DNA from: Ocypus olens
Lineage: Eukaryota > Arthropoda > Insecta > Coleoptera > Staphylinidae
Assembly (NCBI GenBank): GCA_910593695.2
Contig: OU343057.1
Span: 62,001 to 126,000 of the forward strand
DNA: 64,000 nt
Direction of reading: 5' to 3'
Made by a program: the position numbers and the translations under genes. This document shows positions 12,294 through 27,344 of this stretch, in pieces. A model generated the notes under the pieces. The model did not search any database. It was given only the letters and a program-made list of their open reading frames with translations, and was not told the origin of the DNA. Positions within the stretch are counted from its first letter, which is position 1. Each line of letters begins with the position of its first letter.

Positions 12294-15200
12294 AGATTAA
12301 CAAAACTGAGATTTACAAAACTGAGATTTACAAAACTGAGATTAACAAAACTGAGATTGACAAAACTGAGATTTACAAAACTGAGATTTACAAAACTGAG
12401 ATTTACAAAACTGAGATTTACAAAACTGAGATTTACAAATCTGAGATTTACAAAACTCAGATTTACAAAACTCAGATTTACAAAACTGAGATTTGCAAAA
12501 CTGAGATTTGCAAAACTGAGATTTACAAAACTGAGATTTACAAAACCCAGTTTCACAAAACTGAGATTTACAAAACTGAGATTTACAAAACTGAGATTTA
12601 CAAAACTGAGATTTACAAAACTGAGATTTACAAAACTGAGATTTACAAAACTGAGATTTACAAAACTGAGATTTACAAAGCTGAGATTTACAAAACTGAG
12701 ATTTACAAAACTCAGATTTACAAAACTGAGATTTACAAAACTCAGATTTACAAAACTGAGATTTACAAAACTGAGATTTACAAAACTGAGATTTACAAAA
12801 CTCAGATTTACAAAACTGAGATTTACGAAACTCAGATTTACAAAACTCAGATTTACAAAACTGAGATTTGCAAAACTGAGATTTACAAAACCGAGATTTA
12901 CAAAACTGAGATTTACAAAACTGAGATTTACAAAACTCAGATTTACAAAACTGAGATTTACAAAACTGAGATTTACAAAACTCAGATTTACAAAACTCAG
13001 ATTTACAAAACTGAGATTTGCAAAACTGAGATTTACAAAACTGAGATTTACAAAACTGAGATTTACAAAGCTGAGATTTACAAAACTGAGATTTACAAAA
13101 CTGAGATTTACAAAACTCAGATTTACAAAACTGACATTTACAAAACTCAGATTTACAAAACTCAGATTTACAAAACTGAGATTTGCAAAACTGAGATTTA
13201 CAAAACTGAAATTTACAAAACCGAGATTTACAAAACTGAGATTTACCAAACTGAGATTTACAAAACTGAGATTTACAAAACTGAGATTTACAACACTGAG
13301 ATTTACAAAACTCAGATTTACAAAACTCAGATTTACAAAACTGAGATTTGCAAAACTGAGATTTACAAAACTGAGATTTACAAAACAGAGATTTTCAAAT
13401 CTGAGATTTTAAAAACTGAGATTTACAAAACTGAGATTTACAAAACTCAGATTTACAAAACTGAGATTTACAAAACTGAGATTTACAAAACTGAGATTTG
13501 CAAAACTGAGATTTACAAAACTGAGATTTACAAAACTGAGATTTACAAAACTGAGATTTACAAAACTGAGATTTACAAAACTGAGATTTACAAAACTGAG
13601 ATTTACAAAACTCAGATTTACAAAACTCAGATTTACAAAACTGAGATTTGCAAAACTGAGATTTACAAAACTGAGATTTACAAAACAGAGATTTTCAAAT
13701 CTGAGATTTTAAAAACTGAGATTTACAAAACTGAGATTTACAAAACTCAGATTTACAAAACTGAGATTTACAAAACTGAGATTTACAAAACTGAGATTTG
13801 CAAAACTGAGATTTACAAAACTGAGATTTACAAAACTGAGATTTACAAAACTGAGATTTACAAAACTGAGATTTACAAAACTGAGATTTACAAAACTGAG
13901 ATTTACAAAACTGAGATTTACAAAACTGAGATTTACAAAACTGAGATTTACAAAACTGAGATTTACAAAACTGAGATTTACAAAACTGAGATTTGCAAAA
14001 CTGAGATTTACAAAACTGAGATTTACAAAACAGAGATTTTCAAATCTAAAATTTTAAAAACTGAGATTTACAAAACTGAGATTTACAAAACTGAGATTTA
14101 CAAAACTGAGATTTACAAAACTGAGATTTACAAAACTGAGATTTGCAAAACTGAGATATACAAAACTGAGATTTACAAAACTGAGATTTACAAAACTGAG
14201 ATTTACAAAACTGAGATTTACAAAACTGAGATTTACAAAACTGAGATTTACAAAACTGAGATTTACAAAACTGAGATTTACAAAACTGAGATTTACAAAA
14301 CTGAGATTTACAAAACTAAGATTTGCAAAACTGAGATTTACAAAGCTGAGATTTACAAAACTGAGATTTACAAAACTCAGATTTACAAAACTCAGATTTA
14401 CAAAACTGACATTTACAAAACTCAGATTTACAAAACTGAGATTTGCAAAACTGAGATTTACAAAACTGAGATTTACAAAACTGAGATTTACAAAACTGAG
14501 ATTTACAAAACTGAGATTTGCAAAACTGAGATTTACAAAACTGAGATTTACAAAACTGAGATTTACAAAACTGAGATTTACAAAACTGAGATTTACAAAA
14601 CTGAGATTTGCAAAACTGAGATTTACAAAACTGAGATTTACAAAACTGAGATTTACAAAACTGAGATTTACAAAACTGAGATTTACAAAACTGAGATTTA
14701 CAAAACTGAGATTTACAAAACTGAGATTTACAAAACTGAGATTTACAAAACTGAGATTTACAAAACTGAGATTTACAAAACTGAGATTTACAAAACTGAG
14801 ATTTACAAAACTGAGATTTACAAAACTGAGATTTACAAAACTAAGATTTGCAAAACTGAGATTTACAAAACTGAGATTTACAAAACTGAGATTTGCAAAA
14901 CTGAGATTTACAAAACTGAGATTTACAAAACTGAGATTTACAAAACTCAGATTTACAAAACTGAGATTTACGAAACTCAGATTTACAAAACTCAGATTTA
15001 CAAAACTGAGATTTGCAAAACTGAGATTTACAAAACTGAGATTTACAAAACTGAGATTAACAAAACTGAGATTGACAAAACTGAGATTTACAAAACTGAG
15101 ATTTACAAAACTGAGATTTACAAAACTGAGATTTACAAAACTGAGATTTACAAATCTGAGATTTACAAAACTCAGATTTACAAAACTCAGATTTACAAAA

Positions 15201-17901
15201 CTGAGATTTGCAAAACTGAGATTTGCAAAACTGAGATTTACAAAACTGAGATTTACAAAACCCAGTTTCACAAAACTGAGATTTACAAAACTGAGATTTA
15301 CAAAACTGAGATTTACAAAACTGAGATTTACAAAACTGAGATTTACAAAACTGAGATTTACAAAACTGAGATTTACAAAACTGAGATTTACAAAACTGAG
15401 ATTTACAAAACTGAGATTTACAAAACTCAGATTTACAAAACTGAGATTTACAAAACTCAGATTTACAAAACTGAGATTTACAAAACTGAGATTTACAAAA
15501 CTGAGATTTACAAAACTCAGATTTACAAAACTGAGATTTACGAAACTCAGATTTACAAAACTCAGATTTACAAAACTGAGATTTGCAAAACTGAGATTTA
15601 CAAAACCGAGATTTACAAAACTGATATTTACAAAACTGAGATTTACAAAACTGAGATTTACAAAACTAAGATTTACAAAACTGAGATTTACAAAACTCAG
15701 ATTTACAAAACTCAGATTTACAAAACTGAGATTTGCAAAACTGAGATTTACAAAACTGAGATTTACAAAACTGAGATTTACAAAACTGAGATTTACAAAA
15801 CTGAGATTTACAAAACTGAGATTTACAAAACTCAGATTTACAAAACTGACATTTACAAAACTCAGATTTACAAAACTCAGATTTACAAAACTGAGATTTG
15901 CAAAACTGAGATTTACAAAACTGAAATTTACAAAACCGAGATTTACAAAACTGAGATTTACCAAACTGAGATTTACAAAACTGAGATTTACAAAACTGAG
16001 ATTTACAACACTGAGATTTACAAAACTCAGATTTACAAAACTCAGATTTACAAAACTGAGATTTGCAAAACTGAGATTTACAAAACTGAGATTTACAAAA
16101 CAGAGATTTTCAAATCTGAGATTTTAAAAACTGAGATTTACAAAACTGAGATTTACAAAACTCAGATTTACAAAACTGAGATTTACAAAACTGAGATTTA
16201 CAAAACTGAGATTTGCAAAACTGAGATTTACAAAACTGAGATTTACAAAACTGAGATTTACAAAACTGAGATTTACAAAACTGAGATTTACAAAACTGAG
16301 ATTTACAAAACTGAGATTTACAAAACTCAGATTTACAAAACTCAGATTTACAAAACTGAGATTTGCAAAACTGAGATTTACAAAACTGAGATTTACAAAA
16401 CAGAGATTTTCAAATCTGAGATTTTAAAAACTGAGATTTACAAAACTGAGATTTACAAAACTCAGATTTACAAAACTGAGATTTACAAAACTGAGATTTA
16501 CAAAACTGAGATTTGCAAAACTGAGATTTACAAAACTGAGATTTACAAAACTGAGATTTACAAAACTGAGATTTACAAAACTGAGATTTACAAAACTGAG
16601 ATTTACAAAACTGAGATTTACAAAACTGAGATTTACAAAACTGAGATTTACAAAACTGAAATTTACAAAACTGAGATTTACAAAACTGAGATTTACAAAA
16701 CTGAGATTTGCAAAACTGAGATTTACAAAACTGAGATTTACAAAACAGAGATTTTCAAATCTAAAATTTTAAAAACTGAGATTTACAAAACTGAGATTTA
16801 CAAAACTCAGATTTACAAAACTGAGATTTACAAAACTGAGATTTACAAAACTGAGATTTGCAAAACTGAGATATACAAAACTGAGATTTACAAAACTGAG
16901 ATTTACAAAACTGAGATTTACAAAACTGAGATTTACAAAACTGAGATTTACAAAACTGAGATTTACAAAACTGAGATTTACAAAACTAAGATTTGCAAAA
17001 CTGAGATTTACAAAACTGAGATTTACAAAACTGAGATTTGCAAAACTGAGATTTACAAAACTGAGATTTACAAAACTGAGATTTACAAAGCTGAGATTTA
17101 CAAAACTGAGATTTACAAAACTCAGATTTACAAAACTGACATTTACAAAACTCAGATTTACAAAACTGAGATTTGCAAAACTGAGATTTACAAAACTGAG
17201 ATTTGCAAAACCGAGATTTACAAAACTGAGATTTACCAAACTGAGATTTACAAAACTGAGATTTACAAAACTGAGATTTACAAAACTGAGATTTACAAAA
17301 CTGAGATTTACAAAACTGAGATTTACAAAACTGAGATTTACAAAACTGAGATTTACAAAACTGAGATTTACAAAACTGAGATTTTCAAATCTGAGATTTT
17401 GAAAACTGAGATTTACAAAACTGAGATTGACAAAACTCAGATTTACAAAACTGAGATTTACAAAACTGAGATTTACAAAACTGAGATTTGCAAAACTGAG
17501 ATTTACAAAACTGAGATTTACAAAACTGAGATTTACAAAACTGAGATTAACAAAACTGAGATTGACAAAACTGAGATTTACAAAACTGAGATTTACAAAA
17601 CTGAGATTTACAAGACTGAGATTTACAAAACTGAGATTTACAAAACTGAGATTTACAAAACTGAGATTTACAAAACTGAGATTTACAAAACTCAGATTTA
17701 CAAAACTCAGATTTACAAAACTGAGATTTGCAAAACTGAGATTTACAAAACTGAGATTTACAAAACTGAGATTAACAAAACTGAGATTGACAAAACTGAG
17801 ATTTACAAAACTGAGATTTACAAAACTGAGATTTACAAAACTGAGATTTTCAAATCTGAGATTTTGAAAACTGAGATTTACAAAACTGAGATTTACAAAA
17901 C
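12294..17901 (+). repeat. 15-bp minisatellite family A, block A3, with two 2715-bp higher-order units
   Basis: About 374 units of AAAACTGAGATTTAC. The variant order repeats after 2715 bp, which is exactly 181 units. The stretch beginning near 12,330 (GATTAAC/GATTGAC, then AAATCTGAG and the CCCAGTTTCAC variant near 12,546) recurs from about 15,045. A trio of hairpin-type landmarks near 13,391, 13,691 and 14,040 recurs near 16,106, 16,406 and 16,751. The block ends with the same variant order as A2 (GATTGAC, CAAGACTGAG, GATTAAC, hairpin pair, junction to B). No gene is supported. Confidence 0.95.
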
Positions 17902-19211
17902 TTGCTCGCTCCGAAACCGCTCGCTTCAAAACCGCTCGCTCCAAAACCGCTCGCTCCCAAACCGCTCGCTCCAAAACCGCTCGAATCAAAACCGCTCGCT
18001 CTAAAATGGATCGCTCCTAACCGCTCGCTCCAAAATGGATCGCTCCAAACCGCTCGCTCGCTCCGAAACCGCTCGCTCCAAAACCGCTCGCTCCAAAACC
18101 GCTCGCTCCGAAACCGCTCGCTCCAAAACCGCTCGCTCCAAAACCGCTCGCTCCAAAACCGCTCGCTCCTAAACGGCTCGCTCCAAAACCGCTCGCTCCA
18201 AAACCGCTCGAATCAAAACCGCTCGCTCCAAAATGGATCGCTCCTAACCGCTCGCTCCAAAATAGATCGCTCCAAACCGCTCGCTCGCTCCGAAACCGCT
18301 CGCTCCAAAACCGCTCACTCCATAACCGCTCGCTCCAAAACCGCTCGCTCCTAAACCGCTCGCTCCAAAACCGCTCGCTCCTAAACCGCTCGCTCCAAAA
18401 CCGCTCGCTCCAAAACCGCTCGCTCCAAAACCGCTCGCTCCAAAACCGCTCGAATCAAAACCGCTCGCTCCAAAATGGATCGCTCCTAACCGCTCGCTCC
18501 AAAATAGATCGCTCCAAACCGCTCGCTCGCTTCGAAACCGCTCGCTCCAAAACCGCTCACTCCATAACCGCTCGCTCCAAAACCGCTCGCTCCTAAACCG
18601 CTCGCTCCAAAACCGCTCGCTCCAAAACCGCTCGCTCCAAAACCGCTCGCTTCAAAACCGCTCGCTCCAAAACCGCTCGAATCAAAACCGCTCGCTCCAA
18701 AATGGATCGCTCCAAACCGCTCGCTCCAAAATGGATCGCTCCAAACCGCTCGCTCCAAAATGGATCGCTCCAAACCGCTCGCTCCGAAACCGCTCGCTCC
18801 AAAACCGCTCGCTCCGAAACCGCTCGCTTCAAAACCGCTCGCTCCAAAACCGCTCGCTCCAAAACCGCTCGCTCCAAAACCGCTCGCTCCAAAACCGCTC
18901 GCTCCGAAACCGCTCGCTCCAAAACCGCTCGCTCCAAAACCGCTCGCTCCAATACCGCCCGCTCCAAAACCGCTCGCTCCGAAACCGCTCGAATCAAAAC
19001 CGCTCGGTCCAAAACCGCTCGAATCAAAACCGCTTAGTCAAATCCGCTCAAATCAAAACCGATCAGTCCAAAACCACTCGAATCAAAACCGCTCGCTCTA
19101 AAACCGATCGAATCAAAACCGCTCGCTCCGAAACCGCTCGCTCCAAAACCGCTCAGTCCAAAACCACTCGAATCAAAACCGCTCAGTCCAAAACCGCTCG
19201 AATCAAAACCG
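17902..19211 (+). repeat. 15-bp minisatellite family B, block B3
   Basis: About 87 units, 15 bp longer than B2 and otherwise almost the same in variant order, including the AAACGGCTCG, AAAATAGATCG and CATAACCG variants. B2 and B3 start 6903 bp apart and end 6918 bp apart, so the difference is one extra unit. Small differences, such as CTCGCTTCGAAACC near 18,530 and CCGCCCGCTCC near 18,956, are the few changes accumulated since duplication. No gene is supported. Confidence 0.96.
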
Positions 19212-22200
19212 AGATTAACAAAACTGAGATTTACAAAACTGAGATTTACAAAACTGAGATTAACAAAACTGAGATTGACAAAACTGAGATTTACAAAACT
19301 GAGATTTACAAAACTGAGATTTACAAAACTGAGATTTACAAAACTGAGATTTACAAATCTGAGATTTACAAAACTCAGATTTACAAAACTCAGATTTACA
19401 AAACTGAGATTTGCAAAACTGAGATTTGCAAAACTGAGATTTACAAAACTGAGATTTACAAAACCCAGTTTCACAAAACTGAGATTTACAAAACTGAGAT
19501 TTACAAAACTGAGATTTACAAAACTGAGATTTACAAAACTGAGATTTACAAAACTGAGATTTACAAAACTGAGATTTACAAAACTGAGATTTACAAAGCT
19601 GAGATTTACAAAACTGAGATTTACAAAACTCAGATTTACAAAACTGAGATTTACAAAACTCAGATTTACAAAACTGAGATTTACAAAACTGAGATTTACA
19701 AAACTGAGATTTACAAAACTCAGATTTACAAAACTGAGATTTACGAAACTCAGATTTACAAAACTCAGATTTACAAAACTGAGATTTGCAAAACTGAGAT
19801 TTACAAAACCGAGATTTACAAAACTGATATTTACAAAACTGAGATTTACAAAACTGAGATTTACAAAACTGAGATTTACAAAACTGAGATTTACAAAACT
19901 CAGATTTACAAAACTCAGATTTACAAAACTGAGATTTGCAAAACTGAGATTTACAAAACTGAGATTTACAAAACTGAGATTTACAAAGCTGAGATTTACA
20001 AAACTGAGATTTACAAAACTGAGATTTACAAAACTCAGATTTACAAAACTGACATTTACAAAACTCAGATTTACAAAACTCAGATTTACAAAACTGAGAT
20101 TTGCAAAACTGAGATTTACAAAACTGAAATTTACAAAACCGAGATTTACAAAACTGAGATTTACCAAACTGAGATTTACAAAACTGAGATTTACAAAACT
20201 GAGATTTACAACACTGAGATTTACAAAACTCAGATTTACAAAACTCAGATTTACAAAACTGAGATTTGCAAAACTGAGATTTACAAAACTGAGATTTACA
20301 AAACAGAGATTTTCAAATCTGAGATTTTAAAAACTGAGATTTACAAAACTGAGATTTACAAAACTCAGATTTACAAAACTGAGATTTACAAAACTGAGAT
20401 TTACAAAACTGAGATTTGCAAAACTGAGATTTACAAAACTGAGATTTACAAAACTGAGATTTACAAAACTGAGATTTACAAAACTGAGATTTACAAAACT
20501 GAGATTTACAACACTGAGATTTACAAAACTCAGATTTACAAAACTCAGATTTACAAAACTGAGATTTGCAAAACTGAGATTTACAAAACTGAGATTTACA
20601 AAACAGAGATTTTCAAATCTGAGATTTTAAAAACTGAGATTTACAAAACTGAGATTTACAAAACTCAGATTTACAAAACTGAGATTTACAAAACTGAGAT
20701 TTACAAAACTGAGATTTGCAAAACTGAGATTTACAAAACTGAGATTTACAAAACTGAGATTTACAAAACTGAGATTTACAAAACTGAGATTTACAAAACT
20801 GAGATTTACAAAACTGAGATTTACAAAACTGAGATTTACAAAACTGAGATTTACAAAACTGAGATTTACAAAACTGAGATTTACAAAACTGAGATTTACA
20901 AAACTGAGATTTGCAAAACTGAGATTTACAAAACTGAGATTTACAAAACAGAGATTTTCAAATCTAAAATTTTAAAAACTGGGATTTACAAAACTGAGAT
21001 TTACAAAACTCAGATTTACAAAACTGAGATTTACAAAACTGAGATTTACAAAACTGAGATTTGCAAAACTGAGATATACAAAACTGAGATTTACAAAACT
21101 GAGATTTACAAAACTGAGATTTACAAAACTGAGATTTACAAAACTGAGATTTACAAAACTGAGATTTTCAAAACTGAGATTTACAAAACTGAGATTTACA
21201 AAACTGAGATTTACAAAACTGAGATTTACAAAACTAAGATTTGCAAAACTGAGATTTACAAAGCTGAGATTTACAAAACTGAGATTTACAAAACTCAGAT
21301 TTACAAAACTCAGATTTACAAAACTGACATTTACAAAACTCAGATTTACAAAACTGAGATTTGCAAAACTGAGATTTACAAAACTGAGATTTACAAAACT
21401 GAGATTTACAAAACTGAGATTTACAAAACTGAGATTTGCAAAACTGAGATTTACAAAACTGAGATTTACAAAACTGAGATTTACAAAACTGAGATTTACA
21501 AAACTGAGATTTACAAAACTGAGATTTGCAAAACTGAGATTTACAAAACTGAGATTTACAAAACTGAGATTTACAAAACTGAGATTTACAAAACTGAGAT
21601 TTACAAAACTGAGATTTACAAAACTGAGATTTACAAAACTGAGATTTACAAAACTGAGATTTACAAAACTGAGATTTACAAAACTGAGATTTACAAAACT
21701 GAGATTTACAAAACTGAGATTTACAAAACTGAGATTTACAAAACTGAGATTTACAAAACTAAGATTTGCAAAACTGAGATTTACAAAACTGAGATTTACA
21801 AAACTGAGATTTGCAAAACTGAGATTTACAAAACTGAGATTTACAAAACTGAGATTTACAAAACTCAGATTTACAAAACTGAGATTTACGAAACTCAGAT
21901 TTACAAAACTCAGATTTACAAAACTGAGATTTACAAAACTGAGATTAACAAAACTGAGATTGACAAAACTGAGATTTACAAAACTGAGATTTACAAAACT
22001 GAGATTTACAAAACTGAGATTTACAAAACTGAGATTTACAAATCTGAGATTTACAAAACTGAGATTTACAAATCTGAGATTTACAAAACTCAGATTTACA
22101 AAACTCAGATTTACAAAACTGAGATTTGCAAAACTGAGATTTGCAAAACTGAGATTTACAAAACTGAGATTTACAAAACCCAGTTTCACAAAACTGAGAT

Positions 22201-25200
22201 TTACAAAACTGAGATTTACAAAACTGAGATTTACAAAACTGAGATTTACAAAACTGAGATTTACAAAACTGAGATTTACAAAACTGAGATTTACAAAACT
22301 GAGATTTACAAAGCTGAGATTTACAAAACTGAGATTTACAAAACTCAGATTTACAAAACTGAGATTTACAAAACTCAGATTTACAAAACTGAGATTTACA
22401 AAACTGAGATTTACAAAACTGAGATTTACAAAACTCAGATTTACAAAACTGAGATTTACGAAACTCAGATTTACAAAACTCAGATTTACAAAACTGAGAT
22501 TTGCAAAACTGAGATTTACAAAACCGAGATTTACAAAACTGATATTTACAAAACTGAGATTTACAAAACTGAGATTTACAAAACTGAGATTTACAAAACT
22601 GAGATTTACAAAACTCAGATTTACAAAACTCAGATTTACAAAACTGAGATTTGCAAAACTGAGATTTACAAAACTGAGATTTACAAAACTGAGATTTACA
22701 AAGCTGAGATTTACAAAACTGAGATTTACAAAACTGAGATTTACAAAACTCAGATTTACAAAACTGACATTTACAAAACTCAGATTTACAAAACTCAGAT
22801 TTACAAAACTGAGATTTGCAAAACTGAGATTTACAAAACTGAAATTTACAAAACCGAGATTTACAAAACTGAGATTTACCAAACTGAGATTTACAAAACT
22901 GAGATTTACAAAACTGAGATTTACAACACTGAGATTTACAAAACTCAGATTTACAAAACTCAGATTTACAAAACTGAGATTTGCAAAACTGAGATTTACA
23001 AAACTGAGATTTACAAAACAGAGATTTTCAAATCTGAGATTTTAAAAACTGAGATTTACAAAACTGAGATTTACAAAACTCAGATTTACAAAACTGAGAT
23101 TTACAAAACTGAGATTTACAAAACTGAGATTTACAAAACTGAGATTTACAAAACTGAGATTTACAAAACTGAGATTTACAAAACTGAGATTTACAAAACT
23201 GAGATTTACAAAACTGAGATTTACAACACTGAGATTTACAAAACTCAGATTTAGAAAACTCAGATTTACAAAACTGAGATTTGCAAAACTGAGATTTACA
23301 AAACTGAGATTTACAAAACAGAGATTTTCAAATCTGAGATTTTAAAAACTGAGATTTACAAAACTGAGATTTACAAAACTCAGATTTACAAAACTGAGAT
23401 TTACAAAACTGAGATTTACAAAACTGAGATTTGCAAAACTGAGATTTACAAAACTGAGATTTACAAAACTGAGATTTACAAAACTGAGATTTACAAAACT
23501 GAGATTTACAAAACTGAGATTTACAAAACTGAGATTTACAAAACTGAGATTTACAAAACTGAGATTTACAAAACTGAGATTTACAAAACTGAGATTTACA
23601 AAACTGAGATTTACAAAACTGAGATTTGCAAAACTGAGATTTACAAAACTGAGATTTACAAAACAGAGATTTTCAAATCTAAAATTTTAAAAACTGAGAT
23701 TTACAAAACTGAGATTTACAAAACTCAGATTTACAAAACTGAGATTTACAAAACTGAGATTTACAAAACTGAGATTTGCAAAACTGAGATATACAAAACT
23801 GAGATTTACAAAACTGAGATTTACAAAACTGAGATTTACAAAACTGAGATTTACAAAACTGAGATTTACAAAACTGAGATTTACAAAACTGAGATTTACA
23901 AAACTGAGATTTACAAAACTGAGATTTACAAAACTGAGATTTACAAAACTAAGATTTGCAAAACTGAGATTTACAAAGCTGAGATTTACAAAACTGAGAT
24001 TTACAAAACTCAGATTTACAAAACTCAGATTTACAAAACTGACATTTACAAAACTCAGATTTACAAAACTGAGATTTGCAAAACTGAGATTTACAAAACT
24101 GAGATTTACAAAACTGAGATTTACAAAACTGAGATTTACAAAACTGAGATTTGCAAAACTGAGATTTACAAAACTGAGATTTACAAAACTGAGATTTACA
24201 AAACTGAGATTTACAAAACTGAGATTTACAAAACTGAGATTTGCAAAACTGAGATTTACAAAACTGAGATTTACAAAACTGAGATTTACAAAACTGAGAT
24301 TTACAAAACTGAGATTTACAAAACTGAGATTTACAAAACTGAGATTTACAAAACTGAGATTTACAAAACTGAGATTTACAAAACTGAGATTTACAAAACT
24401 GAGATTTACAAAACTAAGATTTGCAAAACTGAGATTTACAAAACTGAGATTTACAAAACTGAGATTTGCAAAACTGAGATTTACAAAACTGAGATTTACA
24501 AAACTGAGATTTACAAAACTCAGATTTACAAAACTGAGATTTACGAAACTCAGATTTACAAAACTCAGATTTACAAAACTGAGATTTGCAAAACTGAGAT
24601 TTACAAAACTGAGATTTACAAAACCGAGATTCACAAAACTGAGATTGACAAAACTGAGATTTACAAAACTGAGATTTACAAAACCGAGATTTACAAAACT
24701 GATATTTACAAAACTGAGATTTACAAAACTGAGATTTACAAAACTGAGATTTACAAAACTGAGATTTACAAAACTCAGATTTACAAAACTCAGATTTACA
24801 AAACTGAGATTTGCAAAACTGAGATTTACAAAACTGAGATTTACAAAACTGAGATTTACAAAGCTGAGATTTACAAAACTGAGATTTACAAAACTGAGAT
24901 TTACAAAACTCAGATTTACAAAACTGACATTTACAAAACTCAGATTTACAAAACTCAGATTTACAAAACTGAGATTTGCAAAACTGAGATTTACAAAACT
25001 GAGATTTACAAAACCGAGATTTACAAAACTGAGATTTACCAAACTGAGATTTACAAAACTGAGATTTACAAAACTGAGATTTACAACACTGAGATTTACA
25101 AAACTCAGATTTACAAAACTCAGATTTACAAAACTGAGATTTGCAAAACTGAGATTTACAAAACTGAGATTTACAAAACAGAGATTTTCAAATCTGAGAT

Positions 25201-27344
25201 TTTAAAAACTGAGATTTACAAAACTGAGATTTACAAAACTCAGATTTACAAAACTGAGATTTACAAAACTGAGATTTACAAAACTGAGATTTGCAAAACT
25301 GAGATTTACAAAACTGAGATTTACAAAACTGAGATTTACAAAACTGAGATTTACAAAACTGAGATTTACAAAACTGAGATTTACAAAACTGAGATTTACA
25401 AAACTGAGATTTACAAAACTGAGATTTACAAAACTGAGATTTACAAAACTGAGATTTACAAAACTGAGATTTACAAAACTGAGATTTACAAAACTGAGAT
25501 TTGCAAAACTGAGATTTACAAAACTGAGATTTACAAAACAGAGATTTACAAATCTAAAATTTTAAAAACTGAGATTTACAAAACTGAGATTTACAAAACT
25601 CAGATTTACAAAACTGAGATTTACAAAACTGAGATTTACAAAACTGAGATTTGCAAAACTGAGATATACAAAACTGAGATTTACAAAACTGAGATTTACA
25701 AAACTGAGATTTACAAAACTGAGATTTACAAAACTGAGATTTACAAAACTGAGATTTACAAAACTGAGATTTACAAAACTGAGATTTACAAAACTGAGAT
25801 TTACAAAACTGAGATTTACAAAACTGAGATTTACAAAACTAAGATTTGCAAAACTGAGATTTACAAAGCTGAGATTTACAAAACTGAGATTTACAAAACT
25901 CAGATTTACAAAACTCAGATTTACAAAACTGACATTTACAAAACTCAGATTTACAAAATTGAGATTTGCAAAACTGAGATTTACAAAACTGAGATTTACA
26001 AAACTGAGATTTACAAAACTGAGATTTACAAAACTGAGATTTGCAAAACTGAGATTTACAAAACTGAGATTTACAAAACTGAGATTTACAAAACTGAGAT
26101 TTACAAAACTGAGATTTACAAAACTGAGATTTGCAAAACTGAGATTTACAAAACTGAGATTTACAAAACTGAGATTTACAAAACTGAGATTTACAAAACT
26201 GAGATTTACAAAACTGAGATTTACAAAACTGAGATTTACAAAACTGAGATTTACAAAACTGAGATTTACAAAACTGAGATTTACAAAACTGAGATTTACA
26301 AAACTAAGATTTGCAAAACTGAGATTTACAAAACTGAGATTTACAAAACTGAGATTTGCAAAACTGAGATTTACAAAACTGAGATTTACAAAACTGAGAT
26401 TTACAAAACTGAGATTTACAAAACTGAGATTTACAAAACTCAGATTTACAAAACTCAGATTTACAAAACTGAGATTTGCAAAACTGAGATTTACAAAACT
26501 GAGATTTACAAAACAGAGATTTTCAAATCTGAGATTTTAAAAACTGAGATTTACAAAACTGAGATTTACAAAACTGAGATTTACAAAACTGAGATTTGCA
26601 AAACTGAGATTTACAAAACTGAGATTTACAAAACTGAGATTTGCAAAACTGAGATTTACAAAACTGAGATTTACAAAACCGAGATTCACAAAACTGAGAT
26701 TTACAAAACTGAGATTTACAAAACTGAGATTTACAAAACTGAGATTTACAAAACTGAGATTTGCAAAACTGAGATTTACAAAACTGAGATTTACAAAACT
26801 GAGATTTACAAAACTGAGATTTACAAAACTGAGATTTGCAAAACTGAGATTTACAAAACTGAGATTTACAAAACTGAGATTTACAAAACTGAGATTTACA
26901 AAACTGAGATTTACAAAACTGAGATTTACAAAACTGAGATTTACAAAACTGAGATTTACAAAACTGAGATTTACAAAACTGAGATTTACAAAACTGAGAT
27001 TTACAAAACTGAGATTTACAAAACTAAGATTTGCAAAACTGAGATTTACAAAACTGAGATTTACAAAACTGAGATTTGCAAAACTGAGATTTACAAAACT
27101 GAGATTTACAAAACTGAGATTTACAAAACTGAGATTTACAAAGCTGAGATTTACAAAACTGAGATTTACAAAACTCAGATTTACAAAACTGACATTTACA
27201 AAACTCAGATTTACAAAACTCAGATTTACAAAACTGAGATTTGCAAAACTGAGATTTACAAAACTGAGATTTACAAAACCGAGATTTACAAAACTGAGAT
27301 TTACAAAACTCAGATTTACAAAACTGAGATAAATCTCAGTTTTG
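19212..27344 (+). repeat. 15-bp minisatellite family A, block A4, with about three 2.7-kb higher-order units
   Basis: About 542 units, the longest A block. The variant pattern that opens A3 recurs here from about 19,275 and 21,960, and in shortened form from about 24,645. Landmark trios at about 20,314/20,614/20,955 and 23,029/23,329/23,670 are 2715 bp apart. A third set near 25,189 and 25,546 comes early because units are missing. The first 2.7 kb matches A3 at an offset of 6918 bp. The block does not end with the usual A-to-B junction but with an inverted 15-mer (see 27319-27344). No gene is supported. Confidence 0.95.
27319..27344. repeat. Perfect 12-bp inverted repeat at the A4/B4 boundary
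   Basis: CAAAACTGAGAT (27319-27330) is followed by AA and then its exact reverse complement ATCTCAGTTTTG (27333-27344). The right arm is a family A unit lying on the opposite strand, the only inverted A unit I noticed in about 29 kb. The array continues as TTTACT and then family B. This differs from the other three A-to-B junctions and looks like a local fold-back rearrangement. Confidence 0.9.
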
